From the NCBI GenBank assembly GCA_030647435.1, contig JAUSJX010000130.1:1-48912 (forward strand): a stretch of DNA of 48,912 bases, read 5' to 3'. Origin of the DNA: Candidatus Rokuibacteriota bacterium. Its GTDB lineage: Bacteria; Methylomirabilota; Methylomirabilia; Rokubacteriales; CSP1-6. Numbering within the stretch: the stretch's first letter is position 1; the number at the start of each line of letters is the position of its first letter. Below, piece by piece: positions 1 to 8,871 of the stretch. Below the pieces are notes generated by a model. The model worked only from the letters and a program-made list of their open reading frames with translations. It was not told the origin of the DNA and did not search any database. Both the position numbers and the translations under genes were made by a program.

Positions 1-2
1 AC

Positions 3-113
3 TGGACGGTGGCCGGCGCCGACGCCATCATCGCGCTGCGGTGCTGCACGCTGAGCGGGCGCTTCGAGGACTTCTGGGAGCGGCGATCCGTCGCCAGGGC
101 GGTGGCCGCATGA
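3..113 (+). mobile_element. C-terminal end of an ISKra4-like transposase (cut by window edge)
   Basis: The third forward frame is open from the first base to a TGA at 111-113 and encodes 36 residues. They contain the stretches WTVAGADAIIALRCC and LSGRFEDFWERR, which match my memory of the C-terminus of ISKra4-family transposases (a GANAI-LALR-x-SGRFEDFW pattern). The catalytic part lies to the left of the window. No terminal inverted repeat can be assigned because only one end is visible. The family name is recognition from memory; that this is the tail of a mobile element is fairly secure. Confidence 0.65.
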
Positions 114-140
114 CCTTATCTCACAATCCTGACGTGCACC

Positions 141-200
141 CCGCGCCCAGTTACCCAGCGGCGCGCCCAGTTACCCGGCGGCGCGCCCAGTTACCCGAAG
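141..200. repeat. 20-bp tandem repeat, three copies
   Basis: Three adjacent 20-bp units share the core GCGCCCAGTTACCC. The first two end in CAGCG or CGGCG and the third in CGAAG. They lie between the transposase stop and the CoA-transferase promoter, and the last unit ends 8 bp before the -10 element. They could be an amplified IS end or repeated operator sites. Only the repetition is seen directly. Confidence 0.85.
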
Positions 201-205
201 ACCCC

Positions 206-214
206 TGCTATACT
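206..214 (+). promoter_or_regulatory. Extended -10 promoter, leaderless start
   Basis: TGC-TATACT is an extended -10 (TGn plus five of six consensus bases). Only 6 nt separate it from the GTG at 221, so transcription would begin at or next to the start codon and the message would be leaderless. No Shine-Dalgarno sequence is present and no good -35 hexamer is seen 16-18 nt upstream, which fits an extended -10 promoter. Confidence 0.5.
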
Positions 215-220
215 CCACCG

Positions 221-1429
221 GTGCCCGAAGATATCGCTCCCCTCCACGGCCTCGTGGTCCTCGACTTCACGCGCGTCCTGGCCGGCCCGTACTGCACGCG
301 CCTCCTCGCCGACCTGGGGGCGCGCGTTGTCAAGGTCGAGCGCGCCGGCGGCGGCGACGACATGCGCAAGGGACACCTGCAGCTCGAGCCGGGGCGCGAC
401 GACCAGAGCAGCTACTTCACCCGCATCAACGTCGGCAAGGAGAGCGTGGGGCTCGACCTCGGGCGCCCCGAGACGCGCGAGATCGCCCGCGACCTGGCGC
501 GGAAGGCCGACGTCGCGGTCGAGAACTTCGCCCCGGGCGTCGCGGCGCGCCTCGGCATCGACTACGAGACCCTCGCCGCCGCCAAGCCCGACCTCGTCTA
601 CTGCTCCATCTCCGGCTTCGGCCAGACGGGGCCGTGGCGCGAGCGCCCCGCCTTCGCCCACATCATCAACGCCGCCTCGGGCCTCATGCACCTCGAACAG
701 GGCGATGCGCCGGCGCCGCAATCCGCGAACCTCCAGGCCGCCGACGTGCTGTCGGGCACGCATGCCTTCGGCGCCATCCTCGCCGCGCTGTGGCGCCGCG
801 CGCGGACGGGAGCGGGCGCGCGGATCGACGTCTCGATGCTGGAGGCCCTGATCGCAGCCGACGACGTCTCCTTCGCGGCGGTGCTCAACGGCGGCGAGGA
901 GATCGGCTCGCCGCGCCCCGGCATGGGCGTCTACGAGATCGGCGGGCGCCATCTGGCGCTCCAGACCGTGGGCTCGACGGAGCTCTGGCCGCGCCTGCTC
1001 GAGATGATGGACCGCCCCGAGCTGGCCAATGACCCGCGCTTCGCGACGGCGCAGGCGCGGCGCGAGCACTGGCCGCTCCTCCGCGATCTGATCGGCCAGT
1101 GGCTCACGCGCTTCCGGACGGTGGACGAGGCGCTGGCGGCGCTCGGGGCGGCCCGCATCCCCTGCGCGCCGGTGCTCGAGCCGCGCGAGGTGATCGCCCA
1201 CCCTCATCTTCTGGAGCGCCAGGCGTTTCCCGACGTCTCCCACCCAACGCGTGGCCGCGTGAGAGTCACGGCGAGCCCGTATCACTGGGACGGCCGTCCC
1301 GTCCATCCGGCCGGGCCGGCGCCCTACCGCGTAGGCGAGCACAGCCGGCTGGTGCTCTCGGGGCTTCTGGGCTACGATGCGACGCGGATCGACACGTTGA
1401 TCGCGAGCGGCGCCGTGGAACAACCGTAG
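221..1429 (+). CDS. CaiB/BaiF type III CoA-transferase
   Basis: Family III CoA-transferases move CoA between a donor acyl-CoA and a carboxylic acid in the cytoplasm. The 402-residue product has the family N-terminus (LHGLVVLDFTRVLAGPYCTR), then LADLGARVVKVE, the VAVENFAPG segment and the SGFGQTGPW motif. Length is normal for the family (about 380-420). I place the start at GTG 221 because homology begins six codons later. The frame remains open upstream to base 41, but that part is repeat-derived. A thiamine-diphosphate enzyme follows 36 bp downstream and is probably co-transcribed, which suggests a shared acyl-CoA or 2-oxo-acid route. The substrate cannot be read from the sequence. Confidence 0.88.
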   Translation: MPEDIAPLHGLVVLDFTRVLAGPYCTRLLADLGARVVKVERAGGGDDMRKGHLQLEPGRDDQSSYFTRINVGKESVGLDLGRPETREIARDLARKADVAVENFAPGVAARLGIDYETLAAAKPDLVYCSISGFGQTGPWRERPAFAHIINAASGLMHLEQGDAPAPQSANLQAADVLSGTHAFGAILAALWRRARTGAGARIDVSMLEALIAADDVSFAAVLNGGEEIGSPRPGMGVYEIGGRHLALQTVGSTELWPRLLEMMDRPELANDPRFATAQARREHWPLLRDLIGQWLTRFRTVDEALAALGAARIPCAPVLEPREVIAHPHLLERQAFPDVSHPTRGRVRVTASPYHWDGRPVHPAGPAPYRVGEHSRLVLSGLLGYDATRIDTLIASGAVEQP

Positions 1430-1465
1430 GCGCCGCCTCCACCCTACGAGTCGGGAGCGACAGAC

Positions 1466-3097
1466 ATGGCCAGGATGACCGGCGGCGAAGCCCTCGTAGC
1501 CTCCCTCTATCGCGAAGGCGTGCGGGTGGTGTTCGGCCTGCCCGGCGTCCAGCTCTACGGCGTGATGGCGGCGCTGCGCGACGAGCCGCGGATCCGCTTC
1601 ATCACCACGCGCCACGAGCAGGCCACGAGCTACATGGCCGACGGCTACGCGCGGGCCGGCGGCGGCATCGGCACGGCGCTCGTCGTCCCGGGCCCGGGGC
1701 TGCTCAACGCCGCCGCGGGGCTCAGCACGGCCTACTCCGCCTCCTCGCCCGTGCTCATGCTCTCGGGCCAGATCCCGCGCGAGCAGATCGGCAAGAACAT
1801 CGGGCTCCTCCACGAGGTCAATGACCAGCTCGACTGCATCGCGCCCGTCACCAAGTGGCGGCGGCGCGTGCTCCAGGTGCCGGACATCCCGGCCGCCGTG
1901 CGCGAGGCGTTCGTGCAGCTCAGGAGCGGCCGCCCGCGTCCCGTCGAGCTGGAGATGCCGCCCGAGACCATGGAGGAGGAGGGAGAGGCCGAGCTCTTGG
2001 CGCCGGCGGAGGTCGCGCGCGCTAGAGCCTCGGCCGCCGACATCAGCCGCGCCGCCGAGATCCTGCTGGCCGCGAAGAGCCCGATCATCTACGCGGGAGG
2101 CGGCGTCAATCTCTCGGGCGCTCACGAGGCCCTGCACGCCGTCGCGGAGTACCTGCAGGCCGGCGTCGCGTGCACGGCCGAGGGCAAGGGCGCGGTCAGC
2201 GACCACAGCGACCTCTCGCTCGGCGCCGCGTTCTGGCGCGAGTCGCCGCTCCGCGCCGCCATCCACGCCGCGGACGTGGTGCTCGCCGTCGGCTCGAGGC
2301 TCGCCCTGGTCTCCTTCGCGCCTGAGACGCGGATCGTCCAGATCGACGCCGACCCGGAAGAGATCGGGCGCAGCCACAAGACCACGCTGGGGCTCGTGGG
2401 CGACGCGCGCGCGACGCTCGAGGCACTCCTGGAGAAGCTCCGCGCGGGGGCGCCCGCCCGCGCGTCCCGGAAGGCCGAGCGCGAGACCCTCCGGGCGGAG
2501 ATCGCGGCGCAGATGACGCAGGAGCCGCAGGTCTCCATCGTCAAGAGCCTCCGCGCGGGATGCCCTGAGGACACGATCCTGGTCGCGGGCATGACGCAGA
2601 TCGGCTACTACTCGCGCCCGCTCTGGCCGACGTACGGCCCGCGGACGTACCTCTCGTCCTCGTATTCCGGCAACCTCGGCTACGAGTACCCGGTCGCCCT
2701 CGGCGCGAAGGTCGCGCGCCCCGGCAGCCCCGTGGTCGCGGTGATCGGCGACGGCGGCTTTCTCTACAACGCCCAGGAGATGGCCACGGCCGTCCAGCAC
2801 AAGATCAACGTCGTGGCGGTCGTCTTCAACGATGGGGCCTACGGCAACGTCGCGCGCGACCTCGACGAGGATTGGGGCGGACAGTACGGCTCGGCGCTCC
2901 ACAACCCCGATTTCATGAAGCTCAGCGAGGCTTTCGGCCTCTACGGTATGCGGGTCAAGGTCCCCACGGACGTGGGCCGGCTCGTCGGCGAGGCCGTAGC
3001 CATGGACCGGCCGGTCTTGATCGAGGTGCCCGTGGGCCGGATGCCGCGTCCCGTCTTCTTCCCCCAGCGCAAGGTTCCCAGCAAGTACAAGCGCTGA
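1466..3097 (+). CDS. Thiamine-diphosphate-dependent enzyme, acetolactate synthase large-subunit-like
   Basis: The 543-residue protein has the three-domain layout of acetolactate synthase, benzoylformate decarboxylase and oxalyl-CoA decarboxylase. The N-terminal PYR domain has the cofactor-activating glutamate (about E51 in TTRHEQATSYMADGYARAG). A central Rossmann-like domain starts near residue 190. The C-terminal PP domain has the GDGGFLYN...N ThDP-Mg motif (D about 429). ATG 1466 follows a GGGAG sequence. No regulatory subunit or branched-chain amino acid genes are adjacent, so a catabolic decarboxylase or ligase role beside the CoA-transferase is as likely as acetolactate synthesis. Confidence 0.85.
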   Translation: MARMTGGEALVASLYREGVRVVFGLPGVQLYGVMAALRDEPRIRFITTRHEQATSYMADGYARAGGGIGTALVVPGPGLLNAAAGLSTAYSASSPVLMLSGQIPREQIGKNIGLLHEVNDQLDCIAPVTKWRRRVLQVPDIPAAVREAFVQLRSGRPRPVELEMPPETMEEEGEAELLAPAEVARARASAADISRAAEILLAAKSPIIYAGGGVNLSGAHEALHAVAEYLQAGVACTAEGKGAVSDHSDLSLGAAFWRESPLRAAIHAADVVLAVGSRLALVSFAPETRIVQIDADPEEIGRSHKTTLGLVGDARATLEALLEKLRAGAPARASRKAERETLRAEIAAQMTQEPQVSIVKSLRAGCPEDTILVAGMTQIGYYSRPLWPTYGPRTYLSSSYSGNLGYEYPVALGAKVARPGSPVVAVIGDGGFLYNAQEMATAVQHKINVVAVVFNDGAYGNVARDLDEDWGGQYGSALHNPDFMKLSEAFGLYGMRVKVPTDVGRLVGEAVAMDRPVLIEVPVGRMPRPVFFPQRKVPSKYKR

Positions 3098-3113
3098 CCC
3101 GCCTCGGGCCACC

Positions 3114-3130
3114 GCCGGCCCTCGGCCGGC
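3114..3130 (+). terminator. GC-rich hairpin downstream of the ThDP gene
   Basis: GCCGGCC-CTC-GGCCGGC forms a perfect 7-bp stem with a 3-nt loop, 16 bp after the stop at 3097. No T-tract follows, so it is at best a weak or Rho-assisted terminator. The rest of the 210-bp gap up to 3307 holds nothing recognisable except the Shine-Dalgarno of the next gene. Confidence 0.35.
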
Positions 3131-3307
3131 CGGTGACACGGAACGTCGGGCCCTCGACGGCCGACATCCAAGAATCGTCACTTTCTCTGTCGATCGACTG
3201 AGTACGCCGCTTTCTTTTCAGCCATTTAGACGCCGCCGCCGGTGGCACCAATGTTGCTCGTGTGACGTGAGGATTTCCTTGCCTAGACCACGAGCAGGAG
3301 AAAGGGG

Positions 3308-5047
3308 ATGACGATGGACGGCGAGATCAAGCGAGAGGTGGCGTTCGCGGGGCAGCGGGTCAAGCAGAAGGTCGTCTTCGCCCTTGCCCTCTGCTCGGTC
3401 ATCCCGCTCCTCGTCCTGACGTACGTGCTCCACAGCAACCTCGTGCCCTCCCTGGGCGCTGCAAACCTGAACGACGTGCTCGCCATCCCGACCCTCGTCG
3501 CCTTCACCGGACTCCTCATGGCTGGCGGCGGCTACGTCGTCTGGGACCTCGCCAGCGCGGTCACGCACGCGGCCAGCCTCGTCGCAACTGCGCAGCCCGC
3601 CGGGGAGACAGCCGGCGCGCGGCACGATGAGATCGGCACGCTCATGGTCTCGTTCAACCGCATGATGGCGACCATCGAGCAGCAGTCCGATGAGATAAGC
3701 CAGTTCCCCAGGCGCCTCGAGCAGCTGACCAAGCAGGCATTCCGCGACTCGCTCACCGGGTTGCCGAACCGGGCGCTGTTCATGGACCGGCTGACCCACG
3801 GGCTCACACGCGCCCGGCGGCGCCACGAGCACCTGGCCGTGCTCTTCCTCGACCTCGACCGCTTCAAGGTGGTCAACGATACGCTGGGCCACGCGGTCGG
3901 GGACCAGCTGCTGGTCGAGGTGAGCAATCGCCTCAGCGCCTCGTTGCGCCCGGGCGACACCGTGGCGCGGCTCGGCGGCGACGAGTTCGGCCTCCTGCTG
4001 GAAGACGTGGCCGACGCCGAGACCGCCGACGCGGTCGCCCTGCGCATCGAGGCGGAGCTGGCCAAGCCGCTGCTCTTCGAGGGGCGCGAGGTCTTCATCA
4101 CCGCCTCAATCGGCATCGCGCTGTCCTCGGCCCGTATCGGGTTGCCCGAGGAGATGCTGCGCGACGCCGACCTCGCCATGTACCACGCCAAGGCCAAGGG
4201 CAGTGCGCGCCACGAGGTCTTCGACAACGGCATGAGCGCACCGGCGCTCGACCGGATGGACCTCGAGATGGACCTCCGCACGGCGATCTCGCGCCACGAG
4301 TTCCGGCTCCACTACCAGCCCATCCTGCGGCTCGACACGGGCAGGATCACCGAGGTCGAGGCGCTCATCCGTTGGCAGCACGCCAAGCGCGGCCTGCTCC
4401 AGCCCGACGCGTTCATCGGCCTGACCGAAGAGACAGGGCTCATCGTGCCCATCGGGCAGTGGGTGCTCAGCGAGGCCTGCCGCCAGGCGCGGGTGTGGCA
4501 GCTCGAGTTCCCGAGCGACCCGCCGCTCGTCATGAGCGTCAACCTCTCGGCCAAGCAGTTCCAGCACCCGCAGCTGGTCGACGAGATCACCCAGGCCCTG
4601 ATGGAGAGCGGGCTCGAGGCGTCGTCCCTCAAGCTCGAGATCACCGAGAGCGTGGTCATGCAGAGCGCGCCGGCGACGCTCGCCAAGCTCAAGGAGCTCA
4701 AGGACCTCGGCATCCGCCTCGCCATCGACGACTTCGGAACCGGCTACTCGTCCCTCGGCTACCTCAAGAGCTTCCCCGTGGACACGCTCAAGATCGACCG
4801 GTCATTCGTGAGGGGGCTCTCCGGCGAGGGCGGCGACAGCGCCATCGTCCGCGCCGTCGTCACAGTGGCAAAGAGCCTCAACATGGACGTGACCGCCGAA
4901 GGCATCGAGACCGACGAGCAGCGGATCGAGCTCAAGGCGCTCGGCTGCGACCGCGGCCAGGGCTTCCTCTTCGCGCGGCCGGCGGACGCGGAGCACGTGA
5001 CGCCGCTCCTCGCGAGCTCGAAGAGTGGCGCCCTGATCGCCGCCTAG
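3308..5047 (+). CDS. Membrane-anchored GGDEF-EAL cyclic-di-GMP protein
   Basis: Makes and/or degrades the second messenger c-di-GMP. Two hydrophobic segments near residues 22-40 and 58-78 anchor the N-terminus. A HAMP-like linker (about 80-125) and a short helix precede a GGDEF domain (residues 135-300) with an intact GGDEF motif at 223-227. An RxxD product-inhibition site lies five residues before it (RPGD). The EAL domain (about 320-570) keeps EAL at 351-353, DDFGTGYSSL, the AEGIET motif and GFLFARP, so both activities look possible. The 579-residue length is typical. ATG 3308 follows AGGAG. No sensory domain is visible between the two membrane segments. The stop codon overlaps the first base of a palindromic element. 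Confidence 0.92.
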   Translation: MTMDGEIKREVAFAGQRVKQKVVFALALCSVIPLLVLTYVLHSNLVPSLGAANLNDVLAIPTLVAFTGLLMAGGGYVVWDLASAVTHAASLVATAQPAGETAGARHDEIGTLMVSFNRMMATIEQQSDEISQFPRRLEQLTKQAFRDSLTGLPNRALFMDRLTHGLTRARRRHEHLAVLFLDLDRFKVVNDTLGHAVGDQLLVEVSNRLSASLRPGDTVARLGGDEFGLLLEDVADAETADAVALRIEAELAKPLLFEGREVFITASIGIALSSARIGLPEEMLRDADLAMYHAKAKGSARHEVFDNGMSAPALDRMDLEMDLRTAISRHEFRLHYQPILRLDTGRITEVEALIRWQHAKRGLLQPDAFIGLTEETGLIVPIGQWVLSEACRQARVWQLEFPSDPPLVMSVNLSAKQFQHPQLVDEITQALMESGLEASSLKLEITESVVMQSAPATLAKLKELKDLGIRLAIDDFGTGYSSLGYLKSFPVDTLKIDRSFVRGLSGEGGDSAIVRAVVTVAKSLNMDVTAEGIETDEQRIELKALGCDRGQGFLFARPADAEHVTPLLASSKSGALIAA

Positions 5048-5172
5048 CAGGCGGCCGATACGGGTCCATCTGCTTCGTTGGCGCCCTCGGCCGCACGCTC
5101 AACGTACAGGAGTACGCCTCGCGTGCGACCTTCGGGCGCCGCCTCGCATCTGGACCCTTCTCGGCCGCCTGC
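5047..5172. repeat. Palindromic interspersed element, copy A
   Basis: This 126-bp imperfect palindrome is shared with the elements at 14808-14932 (inverted) and 22062-22232. The outer arms match over 20 of 22 bp (GCAGGCGGCCGA...GGGTCCA against the reverse complement of the right end). Inside is a stem of the type GCCCTCGGCCGCACGC with its complement, around a central hairpin of the type CGTAC-N5-GTACG. It begins at the last base of the TAG of the GGDEF-EAL gene and lies between convergent genes, where it could act as a two-way terminator. No coding capacity. Confidence 0.85.
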
Positions 5173-5190
5173 CGGTTCCAGGAGAGACTG

Positions 5191-6366
5191 CTAGGCGGGC
5201 GCTTGCGTGTGAACCGGCGCCGCGTGGCGCCGGACTTGGATAACCGTGGCGATGGTCAGCAGCATGAAGCCCGCGGAGGCCACGAAGACCATTCGCGGCT
5301 CGCCCCGGTCGAGCAGCCACCCGAAGAGGAGCGGCGTGAGCGAGGAGCCCAGGTCAAGCCCGGAGTAGACGAAGCCGTAGACCTTTCCCGAGGCGCCCGG
5401 CGGCGTGGCGGCGCGCACGAGCATGTCGCGCGAGGGCGAGGTCGCGCCGAGACAGAAGCCTGCCAGCGCCATCACCACCGGCAAAAGCGCCAACGGCGGC
5501 GCCGCGCTCGCGATGACGAGGCTCGCGATCGCGCCGAGGAACATGCCGCCGCCCGCGACCACGTCGTGCCGGCTGGTGCGGTCCGCGAGAAAGCTCCCGA
5601 CGAGGACGCCGCCGGCGCTGCCCAGAAGGAATGCCGTCAGAGCGCCGGTGGCAAGGCCGAGCGGCGCCTCGTAGATCGCGACCATCGCCGAAACGGAGAA
5701 GGTCTGGATGCCGATGAGCGAGGTCGCCAAGAGCGCGAAGTAGGCGAAGGCGACCAGGATCGGCGTCGCCATGAGAAGCCTCACGTTGGCGGTCCAGCCC
5801 GACGACGGCGCGCCGCGCAGCCCGGCCGTCTCGCGCCGGTCGTCGAGCGCCTCGCCCAGCGTCGAGAGCGCGACCGCCGCCGCGATGCCAAGGACGCCCA
5901 CCGTGACGAGGGCAAGGCGCCAGCCTATCGTCGATGACAACGTCACAACAACGGCGGGCGCCACGGCCCAGCCGAGAGCGCCGCAGATGCTGTGAACGCC
6001 GTAGGCGCGGCCGAGTCGCGACGGGCTGACCGAGGCGTTGAAGATCGAGTAGTCCGCCGGGTGGAAGACGCTGTTACCGAGGCCGCCCAGGAGCGCCGCC
6101 GGCACCAGCGCCCAATACGACTGGGCGAGCCCCGCCAGCGCCATGGCAAAGGCCAAGAGAGCCATGCCCGTCGGCAGCACGCGGCGCGCGCCCCAGTGAT
6201 CGACGAGGAAGCCCGACGCGGTCTGGCCGATGCCGGAGGAGGCGTAGAAGAGGCTCATCAGGAGGCCCAGCTGGACGTAGCTGACGCCGAAGTCATCGCG
6301 CAGGAGCGGGAAGATGGGCGGCAGCGTCAGCTGGAAGAAGTGGCTGACGAAATGAGCCCCGCCCAC
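5191..6366 (-). CDS. MFS permease
   Basis: A 391-residue integral membrane protein with about 12 hydrophobic helices and major-facilitator signatures: the loop after TM2 (DHWGARRVLPTGMALLAFAM) and a central charged loop near residues 185-200. The N-terminus (GGAHFVSHFFQLTLPPIFPLL) resembles fosmidomycin-resistance or YnfM-like drug and metabolite exporters. Substrate unknown. GTG 6366 is the first standard start, but similarity seems to continue upstream (IIGLV before GGAH). A GGAGG lies further out in front of non-standard ATT/CTG codons, so the true start may be 60-70 nt earlier. It is divergent from the molybdenum hydroxylase gene. Confidence 0.82.
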   Translation of the reverse strand: MGGAHFVSHFFQLTLPPIFPLLRDDFGVSYVQLGLLMSLFYASSGIGQTASGFLVDHWGARRVLPTGMALLAFAMALAGLAQSYWALVPAALLGGLGNSVFHPADYSIFNASVSPSRLGRAYGVHSICGALGWAVAPAVVVTLSSTIGWRLALVTVGVLGIAAAVALSTLGEALDDRRETAGLRGAPSSGWTANVRLLMATPILVAFAYFALLATSLIGIQTFSVSAMVAIYEAPLGLATGALTAFLLGSAGGVLVGSFLADRTSRHDVVAGGGMFLGAIASLVIASAAPPLALLPVVMALAGFCLGATSPSRDMLVRAATPPGASGKVYGFVYSGLDLGSSLTPLLFGWLLDRGEPRMVFVASAGFMLLTIATVIQVRRHAAPVHTQAPA

Positions 6367-6581
6367 CAGACCGATAATTCGGACGTCTCGCCTCAGAGTG
6401 CCTCGTGGAGCCTCGGCCGACGTCAGAATCGCGCGCCTCCAGGTGACAGGTCAGCGCCCGGCGGGGGCCGGGCGCCCGCCCAGCGTAACGCAACCTGAAG
6501 CCGGATGCGGGGGGATTCTCGCCGCGTGGTACCATGCCCTCCGGCTCGCACACCACGGGATCTCACAGGGAGACTGACGCC

Positions 6582-8867
6582 ATGCCGATCCAGCACGTGG
6601 GCCGCCCGGTCAGGCGGCTCGAGGACCCCAAGCTCATCACGGGCGCCGACCACTTCGTCAACGACGTGCGCCTCGAAGGGGCGCTGCAGCTGGCGTTCGT
6701 CAGGAGCCCCCACGCCCACGCGGTTCTCAAGCGGATCGACACCACGGCTGCCAGGAAGATCCCCGGCGTCGTCGCGGTCCTGACCGGCGCCGACATCAAC
6801 GCCGAGGTCGGCGTCATCCACACGCCGATCCCGCCCGAGATGTTCGCCTCGATGAACCGGCAGGGGTACACGATGCTGGCCGAGGGCCGCGTCCGTCACG
6901 TGGGCGAGCCCGTGGCCGTGGTCGCCGCCGAGACGGCGCAGGCCGCGGTGGACGGGGCCGAGGCCGTGGTCGTGGACTACGAGCCGCTGCCGGCCGTCGT
7001 GGACTCGGAGGCGGCGCTCCGCAAGGGCGCGCCGCTCCTGTACCCGGAGACCGGCTCCAATCTCGGCGTCTCGTTCAAGCTCGAGAAGGGCGACGTCGAC
7101 GCGGTCTTCAAGACGGCCCCCGTGGTCATCGACGTCAAGCTGATCAACCAGCGCGTGATCCCGCTCGCGATGGAGCCGCGCGCCTGCAGCGCGATCTGGG
7201 ATGCCAAGGCGCAGAAGCTGACCATGTGGGGCGACACCCAGATCCCGCACGGCATGCGGAACCAGGTCGCCGAGCGGCTCAAACTCAAGCCCGAGCAGAT
7301 CCACCTGATGACCGGGCGCGTGGGCGGCGGCTTCGGCGCCAAGGTGCCCGTGTACCAGGAAGACACCATCGTCCCGATGCTCGCGAAGCGCCTGAACCGC
7401 CCCGTGCGCTGGGCGGCGACGCGGCGCGAGGACATGCAGGCGACGGGGCACGGTCGCGACATGCGCTGCCACCTGCGCCTCGCGGCCGACTCGACGGGCC
7501 GCATCCTCGCGCTCGACGCGAAGATCACCGGCAACGTCGGTTACTGCCTCTATCACGTCGGCTGCCTCCTGCCGGTCCTCTGCGCCCAGATGATCACGGG
7601 CTGCTACGACATCCAGACAGCGCGGGCCGAGGTCGTCTGCGCCTTCACCAACACGATGGGCACCGTGCCCTATCGCGGCGCGGGGCGGCCCGAGGCCGCC
7701 TACTTCATCGAGCGGGGCATGGACCTGCTCGCCGCGAAGGTCGGCCTCGACCCGTCCGAAGTCAGGCGGCGCAACTTCATCCCGCCCGACAAGTTCCCCT
7801 ACGACACGGCGCTCGGGAACTCCTACGACAGCGGCGAGTACACGCGCGCCCTCGACCACGCGCTCGTGAAGGCCGGCTACGAGGAGCTCCGCCGGCAGCA
7901 GCAGGCGGCGCGCGCCCACGGGCGGCTCGTGGGCATCGGGCTCGCCTCCTACGTCGAGATCTGCGGCTTCGAAGAGGACGAGGTGTCGGACCTCGTCGTG
8001 GCCGCCGACGGGCGCGTGACCCTGCTGACGGGCTCGGCCTCGCACGGCCAGGGGCACGAGACGGCCTACGCCCAGCTGGTCGCCGACGAGCTCCAGATCC
8101 CGATGGAGATGGTCAAGGTCGTCCAGGGCGACACCGCGCTCGTCAGGAACGGCGTCGGCACCTTCGGCAGCCGCTCCGCCGCGCGCGGCGGCATGCACGC
8201 CCTCGGCCAGGCGGTCAAGGTCAAGGACAAGGCCCAGCAGGTCGCCGCCAGCCTTCTCGAGGCGGCGGCGCAGGATCTCGTGCTGGCCGACGGCAAATTC
8301 ACCGTGCGCGGCGTGCCCGATCGCGCCGTCACCTGGCAGCAGGTCGCCGCGGCCGCCAAGGGCAGTCTCGACTCGCACGAGGACATCAAGACCGGCGCCG
8401 GCATGCTCTTCCCGTTCGGCTCCCACGTCGCCATGGTCGAGGTGGACAAGGACACGGGCCGCGTCAAGATCCTCCGCTACATGTCGGTGGACGACGCGGG
8501 CTTCCTCATCAACCCGCTCCTGGTCCAGGGCCAGGTGCACGGCGGCTTGGCGCAAGGCATAGGGCAGGCGCTCTGGGAAGAGGCGGCCTTCGACGAGGCG
8601 GGCCAGCTCCTCTCGTCGACCCTCATGGACTACGCGATCCCGAAGACGGACGACCTGATCTCGTTCCAGAACGACCACACGCACACGCACTCGCCGCGGA
8701 CCACGCTCGGCGTCAAGGGGATCGGTGAGGCCGCGACCATCGGCTCGACGCCCGCCATCGCCAACGCGGTCATGGACGCGCTCGCTCCGCTCGGCGTCAC
8801 CCACGTGGACCTGCCGCTCACGCCCCACAAGATCTGGGGCGCCATGCGCGCGGCCCGTAAGAAGTAG
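6582..8867 (+). CDS. Molybdenum hydroxylase large subunit (xanthine dehydrogenase / aldehyde oxidase family)
   Basis: The 761-residue molybdopterin-cytosine-dinucleotide-binding subunit hydroxylates aldehydes, N-heterocycles or CO-like substrates using water. Landmarks: GRPVRRLEDPKLITGADHF at the N-terminus, GRVGGGFGAK (cofactor loop), PYRGAGRPEA in place of the CO dehydrogenase loop with its active-site Cys, and the catalytic glutamate in GVKGIGEAATIGSTPA near the C-terminus. It is therefore an aldehyde-oxidase-type enzyme and not a form I CO dehydrogenase. ATG 6582 is preferred over an in-frame ATG at 6534 because AGGGAG precedes it and homology starts there. The FAD and [2Fe-2S] subunits that normally partner it are not adjacent. 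Confidence 0.9.
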   Translation: MPIQHVGRPVRRLEDPKLITGADHFVNDVRLEGALQLAFVRSPHAHAVLKRIDTTAARKIPGVVAVLTGADINAEVGVIHTPIPPEMFASMNRQGYTMLAEGRVRHVGEPVAVVAAETAQAAVDGAEAVVVDYEPLPAVVDSEAALRKGAPLLYPETGSNLGVSFKLEKGDVDAVFKTAPVVIDVKLINQRVIPLAMEPRACSAIWDAKAQKLTMWGDTQIPHGMRNQVAERLKLKPEQIHLMTGRVGGGFGAKVPVYQEDTIVPMLAKRLNRPVRWAATRREDMQATGHGRDMRCHLRLAADSTGRILALDAKITGNVGYCLYHVGCLLPVLCAQMITGCYDIQTARAEVVCAFTNTMGTVPYRGAGRPEAAYFIERGMDLLAAKVGLDPSEVRRRNFIPPDKFPYDTALGNSYDSGEYTRALDHALVKAGYEELRRQQQAARAHGRLVGIGLASYVEICGFEEDEVSDLVVAADGRVTLLTGSASHGQGHETAYAQLVADELQIPMEMVKVVQGDTALVRNGVGTFGSRSAARGGMHALGQAVKVKDKAQQVAASLLEAAAQDLVLADGKFTVRGVPDRAVTWQQVAAAAKGSLDSHEDIKTGAGMLFPFGSHVAMVEVDKDTGRVKILRYMSVDDAGFLINPLLVQGQVHGGLAQGIGQALWEEAAFDEAGQLLSSTLMDYAIPKTDDLISFQNDHTHTHSPRTTLGVKGIGEAATIGSTPAIANAVMDALAPLGVTHVDLPLTPHKIWGAMRAARKK

Positions 8868-8871
8868 GCCA

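Noticed and set aside
141-200. CRISPR array
   Set aside because: The units are directly adjacent with no spacers, and only three are present.
191-3181. 996-codon open frame on the minus strand
   Set aside because: It is antisense to the CoA-transferase and ThDP genes and has Arg/Ala/His/Asp-rich low-complexity content typical of GC-rich shadow frames. The same applies to 6423-8888, 10004-11866, 15521-17617 and many shorter ones.
6534-6581. Upstream ATG of the molybdenum hydroxylase
   Set aside because: The extra 16 residues show no similarity and have no Shine-Dalgarno; ATG 6582 has both support and homology.
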